NCBI GenBank assembly: GCA_963706835.1
Contig: CAVPOB010000040.1
Span: 62,001-126,000, forward strand
Length of the DNA: 64,000 nt
Direction of reading: 5' to 3'
DNA from: CAVXYG01 sp963706835
GTDB lineage: Bacteria; Actinomycetota; Actinomycetes; S36-B12; GCA-2699445
Shown here one piece after another: positions 18,858-28,195 of the stretch; position 1 is the first letter of the stretch, and the number at the start of each line of letters is the position of its first letter. Made by a program: the position numbers and the translations under genes. The notes beneath the pieces were generated by a model. The model saw only the letters and a program-made list of their open reading frames with translations. It made no database searches and was not told the origin of the DNA.

Positions 18858-20144
18858 GTCGCGCCCTTCTCCTGGGGTTGCCGGTGCTGGCCGCCGGTCC
18901 GCGCACGGCGCTCGGATCGCCCCGCAGCGGGACGGGCCCGAGAGGTCCCGAAGCGCGGCGGCGCAGCGGGGCCGTGCACGGACCTGTTTGGCGAGGACCA
19001 GCAGGATCACGCCGATCCCCATCAGCACCGGGATCAGCGAAGAGCCCCCGTAGGAGACCAGCGGCAGGGTGACACCGGTGATCGGCAGCAGTTTGAGGGT
19101 GGCACCGATGTTGGTGATCACCTGGACCATCAGCCACATCGCCACGCCCGCCGCCACGAACTGCGTGAACCGATCAGAGGTCAGCTGCACCAGTCGCAGG
19201 ATCGCGAAGATGAGCAGACCGAAGAGAGTGAGCGACGCTCAGCGTGCCGATCAGGCCGAGCTCCTCACCCAGGACGGCGAAGATGAAGTCGGTGTGCGCG
19301 GCGGGGAGCGTGCCCCACTTCTCCCTGCTGCCGCCCAGGCCCACGCCGAACAGCCCACCCGTGCCGAAGGCGTACATCCCCTGCGTCACCTGCCACGCCC
19401 CATCCAGCCGATCGGCTTCGGGGTTGAGGAACGACGTGAACCGCTGCACCCGGTAGGGCGCGATCCAGGCCAGGAAGACCACACGCCGCCAGTCCCACCG
19501 CTCCGATGAGCGCGAACAGGCGCAGCGGGGCCCCCGCCACGAACAGCAGCCCGCACAAGATGGACCATCAGGATCATCGCGTTGCCGAAGTCCCCCTCGA
19601 GCAGGACGAGGATGACCAGCAGCAACCCAACCGGCAGGACCGGTAGGAGGAGTCGGTGCCAATCGGTAACCGCGCGGTGTCGTCGCGCCAGCGCGTCGGC
19701 GCCCCACAGGATCAGTGCGAGTTTGGCGAACTCGCTGGGCTGGATCCGCAGCGTGCCCCCGATGCCGATCCAGTTGCGCTGACCGCCCACCTCGATACCG
19801 ATCCCGGGGATCAGCACGAGCAGCAGCAGGAAGACCACGATCGCGAGGAAGGGCACCGCGAGACTGCGGATCAGCGTCAGGGGCAGGCGCGAGATGAGCA
19901 CCAGCGCCACCACGCCCAGGACGGCGAACAGCCCCTGCTTGGTCAGCGTGGCCAGGCTGGAGCTGCCGCTCTGGATGCTGCCAATCGATGACGCCGACCA
20001 CACCATCAGCAGGCCCAGGGTCAGCAGGAGGAACGTCGAGCCCACGACCAGGTACGGGATAGACCGAGGCCGGCCGAGGCTGCGGTGCACCCGCTGCACG
20101 GACCGGCGCAACAGTCCCGGGTCATCCAGTTCCGCTGCCCTCAT
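18854..20144 (-). CDS. ftsW: Peptidoglycan glycosyltransferase FtsW (frameshifts)
   Basis: SEDS-family polymerase of septal peptidoglycan, working with FtsI. Several membrane segments are seen. The first half is clean (SIPYLVVGSTFLLLTLGLLMVWSAS, GGQRNWIGIGGTLRIQPSEFAKLALILWGA), followed by pieces in shifted frames (FLNPEADRLDGAWQVTQGMYAFGTGGLFGVGLGGSREKWGTLPAAHTDFIFAVLGEELG). It ends with VITNIGATLKLLPITGVTLPLVSYGGSSLIPVLMGIG. In the frame present at the C-terminus no stop occurs before the murG ATG; the nearest sensible stop is the TGA overlapping it at 18854. The start overlaps murD by 23 bases. Confidence 0.9.
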
Positions 20145-21567
20145 CGCGACCTTCCTGCATCGCCAGCACCGCCTCGGCGAAGGCGTCGCCCCGGTGACCG
20201 TAGTTGCGGAACATGTCCCACGACGCGCACCCGGGCGCCAGCAGTACGCAGTCGCCCGACTGGGCCGCGGCGGCTGCCGCAGCTACGACCTCGGCCATCG
20301 CCCCAGTGTCGGTCCTATCGATGTCGATGCGGGGGACATCGGGGGCGTGTCGGCGCAGCGCGGCCGCCACCTCGCCGCGGTCGATGCCGAGCAGGACCAC
20401 TGCCCGCAGCCGGTCTGCCACCTTCGGCACCAGCTCGTCGAAGGACTGCCCCTTCGCCATCCCGCCGGCGATCCAGACCACGTGGTCGAACGCGGCCAGC
20501 GATGTCTGCGCAGCATGGGCATTGGTGGCCTTGGAATCGTCGATGTACTGCACGCCGTCGATGGTGGCGACGTGGGCGATGCGGTGGGCCGCGGGCCGGA
20601 AGTTCCGCAGCCCGTCCCGCACCGCGCTCGGCGCGACGCCCCAGGCACGCGCCAGGGCAGCCGCTGCCAGGGCGTTGGCCACCTGGTGCGGCGCCCGCGG
20701 GTGGACGTCGTCCAGCGCGGCGAGTTCCTGGGCGGAGTTGCGGCGATCGGCGACGAAGGCACGGTCCACCAGCAGGTCCTCCACCACACCCAGCTCTGAC
20801 GGGGCGGGCGGGCCGAGGCCGAACCCGATCGCGCGGCACCCCTCGATGACGTCCGCCTCCTGGACCATGCGCAGCGTCGCGGGGTCGGCCACGTTGTAGA
20901 CCGCCGCCACTCGGGTGCGCTCGTAGGCCTTGGCCTTGGTGGACACGTACTGCTCGAAGGTGCCGAAGTGATCGACGTGGTCCTCGGCGATGTTCAGGCA
21001 GACCGTGGAATGGGGGCTCACGGTGTGCCAGAACGGCAACTGCGGGGCGCCGATCTCGACCGCGATCACATCGAGCCGCTGCTTGGCGACCACGCTGACC
21101 AGCGAGGTCCCGATGTTGCCGGCCGCCACGGTGGCCGCACCAGCCGCCCGCAGGATCGACTCCAGCATCAGTGTCGTCGTCGTCTTGCCGTTGGTACCGG
21201 TGATGACCAGCCAGTCCGCAGCCGTCGAAGGGTCCTGCAGCCGCCATGCCAACTCCAGCTCCCCCCAGACCGGCAATCCGGCCCCGAGTGCCGCCCGAAT
21301 GATGGGGGCGGTGGGCGGGAAGCCCGGCGATACCACGAGCAGGTCCAGGCCGTCGGGCAGTGTATCCGCATCGCCCAACCGCACCTCAGCGCCCAGGTCG
21401 GTCAGGGCTCCCGCCCGCTCCTGACGCTGCGCATCGGTGCCCGCGTCCACCGCCACCACCGCAGCCCCTCGTTCCAGAAGTGCCTCGGCGCAGGCGAACC
21501 CGGCAACGCCGATCCCCGCTACCGCCACCCGTTGGCCGGCGAACTCGCCCCTGTCGGCTGCGCTCAT
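20122..21567 (-). CDS. murD: UDP-N-acetylmuramoyl-L-alanine--D-glutamate ligase
   Basis: Adds D-glutamate to the peptidoglycan precursor in the cytoplasm. 481 residues. The N-terminal Rossmann-like domain (RVAVAGIGVAGFACAEALLERG) is followed by the ATP loop GTNGKTTTT (124-132) and the Mur ligase core (NIAEDHVDHFGTFEQYVSTKAK, IDDSKATNAHAAQTSLAAF, LLAPGCASWDMFRNYGHRGDAF). The ATG at 21567 overlaps the mraY stop (ATGA). The frame is intact. Slightly longer than E. coli MurD, as is usual in actinobacteria. Confidence 0.96.
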   Translation of the reverse strand: MSAADRGEFAGQRVAVAGIGVAGFACAEALLERGAAVVAVDAGTDAQRQERAGALTDLGAEVRLGDADTLPDGLDLLVVSPGFPPTAPIIRAALGAGLPVWGELELAWRLQDPSTAADWLVITGTNGKTTTTLMLESILRAAGAATVAAGNIGTSLVSVVAKQRLDVIAVEIGAPQLPFWHTVSPHSTVCLNIAEDHVDHFGTFEQYVSTKAKAYERTRVAAVYNVADPATLRMVQEADVIEGCRAIGFGLGPPAPSELGVVEDLLVDRAFVADRRNSAQELAALDDVHPRAPHQVANALAAAALARAWGVAPSAVRDGLRNFRPAAHRIAHVATIDGVQYIDDSKATNAHAAQTSLAAFDHVVWIAGGMAKGQSFDELVPKVADRLRAVVLLGIDRGEVAAALRRHAPDVPRIDIDRTDTGAMAEVVAAAAAAAQSGDCVLLAPGCASWDMFRNYGHRGDAFAEAVLAMQEGRDEGSGTG

Positions 21568-22631
21568 GTGGTCACCCACTCCGCGTAGAAGATGGTCAGG
21601 CCCATCCCCACCATGAGGGCGTGGATGATCCAGAACCGCACGACGATGAGGATCTCCGGCCAGCCCACCAGTTCGAAGTGGTGATGCAGCGGGGCCATCC
21701 GGAAGACGCGCTTCCCGGTGAGTTTGAAGGAGCCGACCTGCAGGATCACCGAGACGGTGATGACGACGAACAGGCCGCCGGTCAGCACGAGCAGCAACTC
21801 GGTGCGCGTCATGATGGCCAGAGCGGCGATGGCACCGCCGATGGCCAACGATCCGGTGTCGCCCATGAAGATGCGGGCCGGCGAGGTGTTCCACCAGAGG
21901 AAGCCGAAGACGGCACCGGCGCAGGCGGCGGCGAAGACGCCCAGGTCGAGCGGGTCGCGCACGGTGTAGCAGGGATCGAAGGGATCCACCGCGCACTGGT
22001 TGTTGAACTGCCACACCGTCATCAGCAGGTAGGCCACGAAGGTGATGAGAGCGGCGCCGCTGGCCAGTCCGTCCAGCCCATCGGTGAGGTTCACACTGTT
22101 GGTGGCCGCGGTGACCAGCAGCCAGATCCAGAACACGAACAGCGCCAGCGGCAGTTCCCAGTTGAAGTCGCGCAGCACCGAGATCGCCTGCGAGGCCGGT
22201 GTCTGCCCGAAGTCGTCGGGGAAGTTCACCGAGAGCACGGCGAAGGAGATGGCCACGAAGGCCTGCCCAAGCAGCTTCGTGCGGGCACGGATACCGGTGG
22301 AGCGCTGCTTGAAGATCTTGAGGTAGTCGTCGGCCATCCCCACCATGCCCAGGCCGATCGTCAGGTAGAGCGCCAGCAGCCCGGTGGGGGTGGGCGGCGA
22401 CCAGAAGAGCAACTGGGTGCCGAAATAGCCGATCACCAGGCCGCCGATGATGGCCAGGCCGCCCATCGAAGGTGTGCCGACCTTGCCCTCGTGGGCGGGG
22501 TACTGCACGTCGTCGGTCGACTCGCGGATGGCCTGCGAGTAGCCATGGCGACGCAGGAACCTGATGAGCATCGGCGTGCCCAGCAGGGACACCAGGCCGG
22601 CGATGCCGGCGGCCAGGACGATCGACCTCAT
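21564..22631 (-). CDS. mraY: Phospho-N-acetylmuramoyl-pentapeptide-transferase MraY
   Basis: Membrane enzyme making lipid I from UDP-MurNAc-pentapeptide and undecaprenyl phosphate. 355 residues with about ten membrane segments. Catalytic aspartates are visible in GMADDYLKIF (D101, D102) and NLTDGLDGL (D184, D187), and the PLHHHFELVGW histidine motif is near the C-terminus. It overlaps murD and murF by four bases each, consistent with coupled translation. No frameshift. Confidence 0.97.
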   Translation of the reverse strand: MRSIVLAAGIAGLVSLLGTPMLIRFLRRHGYSQAIRESTDDVQYPAHEGKVGTPSMGGLAIIGGLVIGYFGTQLLFWSPPTPTGLLALYLTIGLGMVGMADDYLKIFKQRSTGIRARTKLLGQAFVAISFAVLSVNFPDDFGQTPASQAISVLRDFNWELPLALFVFWIWLLVTAATNSVNLTDGLDGLASGAALITFVAYLLMTVWQFNNQCAVDPFDPCYTVRDPLDLGVFAAACAGAVFGFLWWNTSPARIFMGDTGSLAIGGAIAALAIMTRTELLLVLTGGLFVVITVSVILQVGSFKLTGKRVFRMAPLHHHFELVGWPEILIVVRFWIIHALMVGMGLTIFYAEWVTT

Positions 22632-24034
22632 CGCCGCCCACCACCTTCGGGGGAGTCAGCCAGCAGCGCCTCCGCCACGCGTTCCAGCGCCACGCCACGG
22701 GATGCCTTGACCAGGACGACATCGCCGGGGGCCACTCCCGCGCGCACCTGCGCGATCGCGGCGGCCACGTCCGGGACCCAGGTCGATTCGCCGTCCCAGG
22801 AACCCTCGTGGCTGGCACCCAGATCGATGGCCCGCGCCCCCTCGCCCACCGCAACGGTGTGACCGATGTTGAGGCGCACCGCCAACCGGCCCAGGGCATC
22901 GTGCTCGGCGGCCGAGTCGCGGCCCAACTCCAGCATCTCCCCCAGCACCGCCCAGGTGCGCCCGCCGGTCTGCCGGCCCATCGCCGCCAGCGACTTCAGG
23001 GCGGCCCGCATGGACTCCGGGTTGGCGTTGTAGGCGTCGTTGACCACGATGACGCCGCTGGGGGCCGTGCGGACATCCATGCGCAGCGCGGACCGGGCGG
23101 TCGCTGCGGACAGCGCCGCGGCGATCTGGTCCAGTGGCATGCCCAGGGCCAGGCCGACGGCGGCGGCCGCGGCGGCGTTGGCGGCCTGATGCTCGCCGTG
23201 CACCTGCAGGGCCACATCGGCGTGCGCGTCAGCGGTCGCGAGTCGGAATCGTGGACGCGCCATGGCATCCAGCCGCAGATCAGCGATCCGGACATCGGAG
23301 GTCGCAGCCTCGCCGAAGGTGAGCACCTCTGCGTCGGTCGCGGAGGCGAGTTCGGCCACGATCGGGTCATCGGCGGTCAGTATTGCGCAGCCGTCGCGCG
23401 GCAGGTCCACGATGATCTCGCTCTTGGCCTTCGCGATGGCCGCCCTGCTGCCGAACTCTCCCAGATGGGCGCTGCCGACGTTGAGCAGGACGCCGACCTT
23501 CGGTGGCGCGATATCGCACAGGTAGGCGATGTGCCCCACGCCTCGCGCCCCCATCTCCAGGACGAGCGTGCGGGTCGTCTGGTCGGCCTGCAGCACGGTC
23601 AGCGGCAGCCCCACCTCGGTGTTGAAGGATCCGGAAGGGGCGACCACCGGACCCCGCCGCTGCACGACTTGGGCGATCAGGTCCTTGGTGCTGGTCTTGC
23701 CGGAGGAGCCGGTCACGGCAACCACATCGAGGTCCGGCAGCCGATCGATCACCGCGCGCGCCAGCGTGCCCAGCGCCTCCACGGAGTCGGGCACGACGAC
23801 GGTCGGCACCCCGGTCGGCCGCTCTCCCAACACGCCACAGGCACCGGCGGCCATCACCTCCGCGGCGAAGGTGTGCCCGTCCACCCGCTCTCCGACGATC
23901 GCAACGTAGAGCTGCCCCTGCTGCACCAGCCGGGAATCGGCGGCGGCACCGGTGACGATCGGATCGTCAGCGCCCGGATCGTGCAGCTCACCGCCGACGA
24001 TCCGGGCCACCTCTGACAGCTTCAGGGCAATCAT
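22628..24034 (-). CDS. murF: UDP-N-acetylmuramoyl-tripeptide--D-alanyl-D-alanine ligase
   Basis: Adds the D-Ala-D-Ala dipeptide to complete the stem peptide. 468 residues. The ATP loop GSSGKTS is at 109-115. Other ligase motifs are SFNTEVGLPLTVL, LVLEMGARGVGHIAYL, NVGSAHLGEFGS, NDAYNANPESMRAAL and TWAVLGEMLELG. It starts MIALKLSEVARIVGG at the ATGA overlap with murE. No frameshift. Confidence 0.96.
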   Translation of the reverse strand: MIALKLSEVARIVGGELHDPGADDPIVTGAAADSRLVQQGQLYVAIVGERVDGHTFAAEVMAAGACGVLGERPTGVPTVVVPDSVEALGTLARAVIDRLPDLDVVAVTGSSGKTSTKDLIAQVVQRRGPVVAPSGSFNTEVGLPLTVLQADQTTRTLVLEMGARGVGHIAYLCDIAPPKVGVLLNVGSAHLGEFGSRAAIAKAKSEIIVDLPRDGCAILTADDPIVAELASATDAEVLTFGEAATSDVRIADLRLDAMARPRFRLATADAHADVALQVHGEHQAANAAAAAAVGLALGMPLDQIAAALSAATARSALRMDVRTAPSGVIVVNDAYNANPESMRAALKSLAAMGRQTGGRTWAVLGEMLELGRDSAAEHDALGRLAVRLNIGHTVAVGEGARAIDLGASHEGSWDGESTWVPDVAAAIAQVRAGVAPGDVVLVKASRGVALERVAEALLADSPEGGGRR

Positions 24035-25566
24035 GATTGCTCCAACCGTGCCACGCCCGGCTGCCGGATAGCCTCCAGAACCTCCACCCGGTCGTCGAAC
24101 GGCGCGACCACGCCCCGCACCTCCTGGCCCTGCTCGTGCCCCTTGCCGAGGACGAGCACCACATCGCCGGGCTGGGCGCCCAGCACAGCGGCCCGGATCG
24201 CTGCGCGCCGATCGCCGATTTCGCGCACCCGGCGCAGGAACGGATCCGGGACGCCCGCCAGGACCTGCGCTCGGATGGCTGCCGGATCCTCGGACCGGGG
24301 ATTGTCATCGGTCACGATGACCTCGTCGGCGGTTGTTGCCGCGATCTCGCCCATTTTGGGGCGCTTGTCGCGGTCCCGGTCGCCCCCGCAGCCGAGGACG
24401 ACGATGACGGAGCCGATGGCGAGCTCGCGCGCCGCAGCGATCACCCGGTGCACGGCATCGGGCGTGTGGGCATAGTCCACGAAGACGGGGAAGGCCGCGA
24501 ACTGGGCGCCGATGCGCTCCATGCGGCCCGGCACGGAGCGGGCCAGCAGCAACCCCTGCCGAGCGTGATCGGCCGAGACTCCCGCGGCCCGCAGGGTCAC
24601 GTAGGCCCCCAGCGCGTTCGCGGCGTTGAACAGCCCCGGCAGCGGGGACTCCAAGCGCAGCGTCCCGCCGTCCGGGCCGGCGACGGACAGCGCGAGATGG
24701 CCGGTCGGCGTCGGCTCGACGCGCCAGGCCCGCCAGTCCGCATCAGCCCCGCCGGCGCCCACGGCATAGGTCTGCACCGGTAGAGGGGACTGCGCCGCCA
24801 GCCGTACGCCCCAGTCGTCGTCCACGCACACGACGGCCTCGCCGCTGCGCGCTTGCGTGAACAGGCCCGCCTTGGCGGCGAAGTACTCCTCCATCGTGCC
24901 GTGGAAGTCCAGATGGTCCTGGGTGAGGTTCGTGAACAGGGCGACGTCGAAGCGAAGCCCATCGACGCGGCCCATCATCAGGGCGTGCGAGGACACCTCC
25001 ATGACCACGGCCGTCACGCCCTGTTCCCGCATGACCGCCAGCAGCGCATGCACATCGGGGGCCTCCGGTGTGGTGCGCGCCGAGGGCACCACGCGGTCAT
25101 CCACCCAGATGCCGGTCGTGCCGATGACGCCGGTGCGGTATCCGGCGGCGCTCAGGCCGCCCTCGATGAGGTAGCTGGTGGTGGTCTTGCCGTTGGTCCC
25201 CGTGATGCCGATGAGCAGCAACTGCTCGCTCGGGTCGCCGTAGACCCAGCGCGACAGATCCCCCAGCACTGCGCGCGGGTGAACGACGATCGCGTGTGCC
25301 AGTCCCGTCGCGGCCGCTGCGGCCGAACCGGCCGGGTCGGTCAGGATCGCGACGGCTCCCGCCGCCTTCGCCGCCGCGGCGAAGTCCGCGCCGTGGACGT
25401 TGGACCCCGGCAGTGCGGCGTAGATGTCGCCCGGCTGCACCGAGCGGGAGTCGTTGGTGATGCCGCTCACCTCGGTGCCGCCGGGCACGGGGTCGTGCCA
25501 CTCGATCCCGGCCGCGTCACATTCGGCGAGCGCTCGGAAACGCGGAGCGGGCCGCAGCGCGCTCAC
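24031..25566 (-). CDS. murE: UDP-MurNAc-tripeptide synthetase (meso-diaminopimelate adding)
   Basis: Adds the third stem-peptide residue. 511 residues. The ATP loop GTNGKTTT is at 123-130. HALMMGRVDGL and FTNLTQDHLDFHGTMEEY are typical, as is the carboxylated-lysine region. The C-terminal domain has DDNPRSEDP; the DNPR motif is the mark of meso-diaminopimelate specificity, so the wall is predicted to be of the DAP type. GCGGDRDRDKRPKMG precedes it. It overlaps ftsI and murF by four bases each. No frameshift. Confidence 0.96.
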   Translation of the reverse strand: MSALRPAPRFRALAECDAAGIEWHDPVPGGTEVSGITNDSRSVQPGDIYAALPGSNVHGADFAAAAKAAGAVAILTDPAGSAAAAATGLAHAIVVHPRAVLGDLSRWVYGDPSEQLLLIGITGTNGKTTTSYLIEGGLSAAGYRTGVIGTTGIWVDDRVVPSARTTPEAPDVHALLAVMREQGVTAVVMEVSSHALMMGRVDGLRFDVALFTNLTQDHLDFHGTMEEYFAAKAGLFTQARSGEAVVCVDDDWGVRLAAQSPLPVQTYAVGAGGADADWRAWRVEPTPTGHLALSVAGPDGGTLRLESPLPGLFNAANALGAYVTLRAAGVSADHARQGLLLARSVPGRMERIGAQFAAFPVFVDYAHTPDAVHRVIAAARELAIGSVIVVLGCGGDRDRDKRPKMGEIAATTADEVIVTDDNPRSEDPAAIRAQVLAGVPDPFLRRVREIGDRRAAIRAAVLGAQPGDVVLVLGKGHEQGQEVRGVVAPFDDRVEVLEAIRQPGVARLEQS

Positions 25567-27410
25567 GGCGTAGCCGACTCGGTCGGGATGGTCGGGATAT
25601 CGGAGGGCGGCCGGCCGGACGGCGGCACCTCCAGCGCCGCCAGCGCGGCCTTCGTCACTTCGGTGAAGACCGGGCCTCCGAGCACCCCGCCGTAGTAGAT
25701 CCCGCGCGGGTTGTCGAGCCAGACGCCCACCACCACGCGCGGCTCATCGGCCGGTGCCACACCGACGAAGGACGCCGTGTAGCCGCGGTAGCAGCCGCAG
25801 GCCGGGTCGACCCGCTCCGCCGTGCCGGTCTTGCCCCCCACTCGGTAGCCCGGGATCGCCGCCCCAGGCGCGGTGCCGTCCTCGGAGACCACCCGCTCCA
25901 TCATCTCCACGACCGCGTCGGCGGTGTCGGCCGTCACCACCTCCCGCTCCTGCGAGGGCGGCGTGGATTGGACCGTGCCGTCCGGCCGCACGTAGGCGTC
26001 GATGAGTTTGGGCTCCACGCGGACTCCGTCGTTTGCCAGCGTTGCGAAGATATCGGCAATCTGCAGCGCACTCAGCGCCACGCCCTGACCGAACGCGATC
26101 GAGGGATAGGTCAACACGCCCCAGTCATCCAGCGGCGGCAGGATGCCCGAAGTCTCGCCCGGGTACTGCAGGCCGGTGGGCTGACCCACGCCGAACGCCT
26201 GGAGATACTCGTAGTACCGCTGCTCCTCGATCTTCTCCGCGGCCAGGATCGTGCCGATGTTGCTGGACTCGGCGAGCACACCGGCCAGGGTCAGTTGCAG
26301 CGTGCCGTGCGGGGTGTGGTCCTTGAACACGTGCGGTCCGCGAGGCAGCCCGGGCGGCACGACGAATGGCGTCGTCGGCGTCGCGGCCCCTTCGTTGATC
26401 ACGGCGGCGTGCGTGAGCACCTTGAAGGTGGAGCCCGGCTCGAAGGCGTTGGTGACCGGCCGGTTGCGCCAGTCGTCCTCGCTGCTCGCGCCCGGGGTGT
26501 TGGGGTCGAAGGTCGGCACGGTGGCCATGGCGAGGATCCGGCCGGTCCCCACCTCAAGCGCCACGACCATGCCGTAGTCGGCGCCCGAGTCGGCGACCCG
26601 GCGGGCGATCGCGTCCTGAGCGACCCCCTGCAGATCGGCGTCGATCGTGAGCCGCACCCCCGTTCCGGGCACGGGCTCCACGCGCGCTACCTCGCTGCCG
26701 GGAATGATACTGCCGTCCGGTCCCCGCTCGGCGCGGACTTCGCCGGGCGCTCCGGCCAACTCCGGCTCCAGGCCATTCTCCAGACCGACTGCGCCTTCGC
26801 CTTCGGCGTTGGTGAAGCCGATGAGGTTGGCGGCCAATGGGCCGTTGGGGTAGGAGCGTTTGGTCAGGCGCTCGCTGAAGATCGCCTGCAGAGTGACCGA
26901 ATCGTTGTCGGAGTCGCTGCGCCAGTCCTGGATCGCGCGCCACTTGGCCGGATCGACTCCCTTGGCCAAGTACACGAAGCGCTTGTCGCCGGTGAGCTGC
27001 TCCTGCAACTGCGCGCGATCGACCTCCAGGATCGGTGACAGCACCGCTGCTGTGGCGGCCGGATCGACCACGAGCGTCTGATCCGCCGTGATGTTGCGCA
27101 CCTCCACCGTCTGCGCCAACGGGCGGCCCTTGGCATCGCTGATCGTTCCCCGCTGCGCCGGGATGACCGATGTGCGCAAGCGCTGGTCCAGGCCGGCCGA
27201 GGCCAGTTCGTCGGAACGCAGCGCCTGCAACTCGATCAGCCGGCCCCCGAACAGCGTCAGCACGAAGAGGAAGGCCAGCAGCGCGACGCTGGATCGCCGC
27301 CGCGGGCTGGCGGCGCGGAACCGGCTGGCGCGGCGCCGTCGGCCAGGTGGCGCAACGGCCGGCCGCTGTGGCCGCGGTCGGGATCGCGGCGGGCTCTGCA
27401 CCCCGGCCAT
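25563..27410 (-). CDS. ftsI: Septal penicillin-binding protein, class B transpeptidase
   Basis: Cross-links septal peptidoglycan (FtsI/PbpB). 615 residues: a basic cytoplasmic tail rich in R and P (1-40), one membrane segment (about 41-58), the dimerisation domain with QRGTISDAKGRPLA, then the transpeptidase domain. Active-site motifs are visible: STFK (327-330, nucleophile Ser327), SSN (382-384) and KTGT (527-530). Cysteines in DPACGCYRGY near the C-terminus may form a disulphide. It overlaps murE by four bases and abuts ftsL. No frameshift. Confidence 0.96.
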   Translation of the reverse strand: MAGVQSPPRSRPRPQRPAVAPPGRRRRASRFRAASPRRRSSVALLAFLFVLTLFGGRLIELQALRSDELASAGLDQRLRTSVIPAQRGTISDAKGRPLAQTVEVRNITADQTLVVDPAATAAVLSPILEVDRAQLQEQLTGDKRFVYLAKGVDPAKWRAIQDWRSDSDNDSVTLQAIFSERLTKRSYPNGPLAANLIGFTNAEGEGAVGLENGLEPELAGAPGEVRAERGPDGSIIPGSEVARVEPVPGTGVRLTIDADLQGVAQDAIARRVADSGADYGMVVALEVGTGRILAMATVPTFDPNTPGASSEDDWRNRPVTNAFEPGSTFKVLTHAAVINEGAATPTTPFVVPPGLPRGPHVFKDHTPHGTLQLTLAGVLAESSNIGTILAAEKIEEQRYYEYLQAFGVGQPTGLQYPGETSGILPPLDDWGVLTYPSIAFGQGVALSALQIADIFATLANDGVRVEPKLIDAYVRPDGTVQSTPPSQEREVVTADTADAVVEMMERVVSEDGTAPGAAIPGYRVGGKTGTAERVDPACGCYRGYTASFVGVAPADEPRVVVGVWLDNPRGIYYGGVLGGPVFTEVTKAALAALEVPPSGRPPSDIPTIPTESATP

Positions 27411-28195
27411 CAGTCCTCCCCCCTTGGCAGGACGGCCGCTCCGTCACCGCTCGGGGTCGGCGTCGGGGAGGGTGCGGGGCCGGCGCCTGCGGGGGCGGCG
27501 CCAGCGGCGGCGTCAGTTCCGGCGGCGCCATCGGGGGCGGCGCCAGTTGCGGAGGCCTCATCGGGAACGGGCAGCCGAGCACCGTCGCCGCGCGGCGGCG
27601 GCCCTGGGAGCGGCTCCGGCGTGGGGGTGGTCTGAACCCCGTCCGGCGCGGCGGGGAGGGGCGGCGCGAGCGGCTCCCGATCGGGGCGGCCCGTCGGCAC
27701 CCGCGACGGCGCCGGGGCTGGCTCCGGCTCGGGCACGGTCACCTGCGGTGCGGGTGGCGATGGGGCTGCCTGCGCCGCCGCTGGCTCCAGGGCCCCCGAC
27801 AGCCGCCCGGTGGCGGGATCGAGGAACGCCGGCGTGGTCGATGGCACCATGCCCAGGGCGGCGGCCGCCTGCTGCAGCGCGAATGGCGAGGCCAGCGATT
27901 CCACAGCCACCTCCAGCGACTGCTGCTGCTCGGTCTTGCGGGCCAACTCGCTCTCCAGCCTGCTCAGCGTGATGGAGCCGGCGGCCAGGGAGGTGTTCAC
28001 GGTGAGCAGTGCCACCATGCCAGCGGCGAGCAGCGCGCCGACGATGACGGCGAACCGCCAGGAGGCCAATCCGTGGGGCAGGTGGAGCCGCGGAAGCAGC
28101 CCCGCGTCGGTCGCGGGACCGGGTTCGCGCCGGCTCTCGCCGACGGCCTCCTCGGGCGGGGCATCGCCGCCGGGCGGCCTGGTCAGGACGCTCAC
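27410..28195 (-). CDS. ftsL: FtsL-like septum protein with long proline/alanine-rich tail
   Basis: Small divisome protein that links FtsQ to FtsI and FtsW. A cytoplasmic N-terminus is followed by one membrane segment (about 47-66, FAVIVGALLAAGMVALLTV) and a coiled-coil stretch (about 74-103, SITLSRLESELARKTEQQQSLEV) ending ALQQAAAALGMVPS. That is the FtsL plan. Residues 121-261 are a low-complexity tail rich in P, A, T and E, longer than in most homologues. Its place between rsmH and ftsI supports the call. The stop overlaps the ftsI start. Confidence 0.85.
   Translation of the reverse strand: MSVLTRPPGGDAPPEEAVGESRREPGPATDAGLLPRLHLPHGLASWRFAVIVGALLAAGMVALLTVNTSLAAGSITLSRLESELARKTEQQQSLEVAVESLASPFALQQAAAALGMVPSTTPAFLDPATGRLSGALEPAAAQAAPSPPAPQVTVPEPEPAPAPSRVPTGRPDREPLAPPLPAAPDGVQTTPTPEPLPGPPPRGDGARLPVPDEASATGAAPDGAAGTDAAAGAAPAGAGPAPSPTPTPSGDGAAVLPRGED

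Noticed and set aside
17913..19190. FtsW-MurG fusion protein
   Set aside because: The C-terminus of ftsW runs in frame into murG, but this stretch has many indels, and a normal overlapping TGA is present one frame away.
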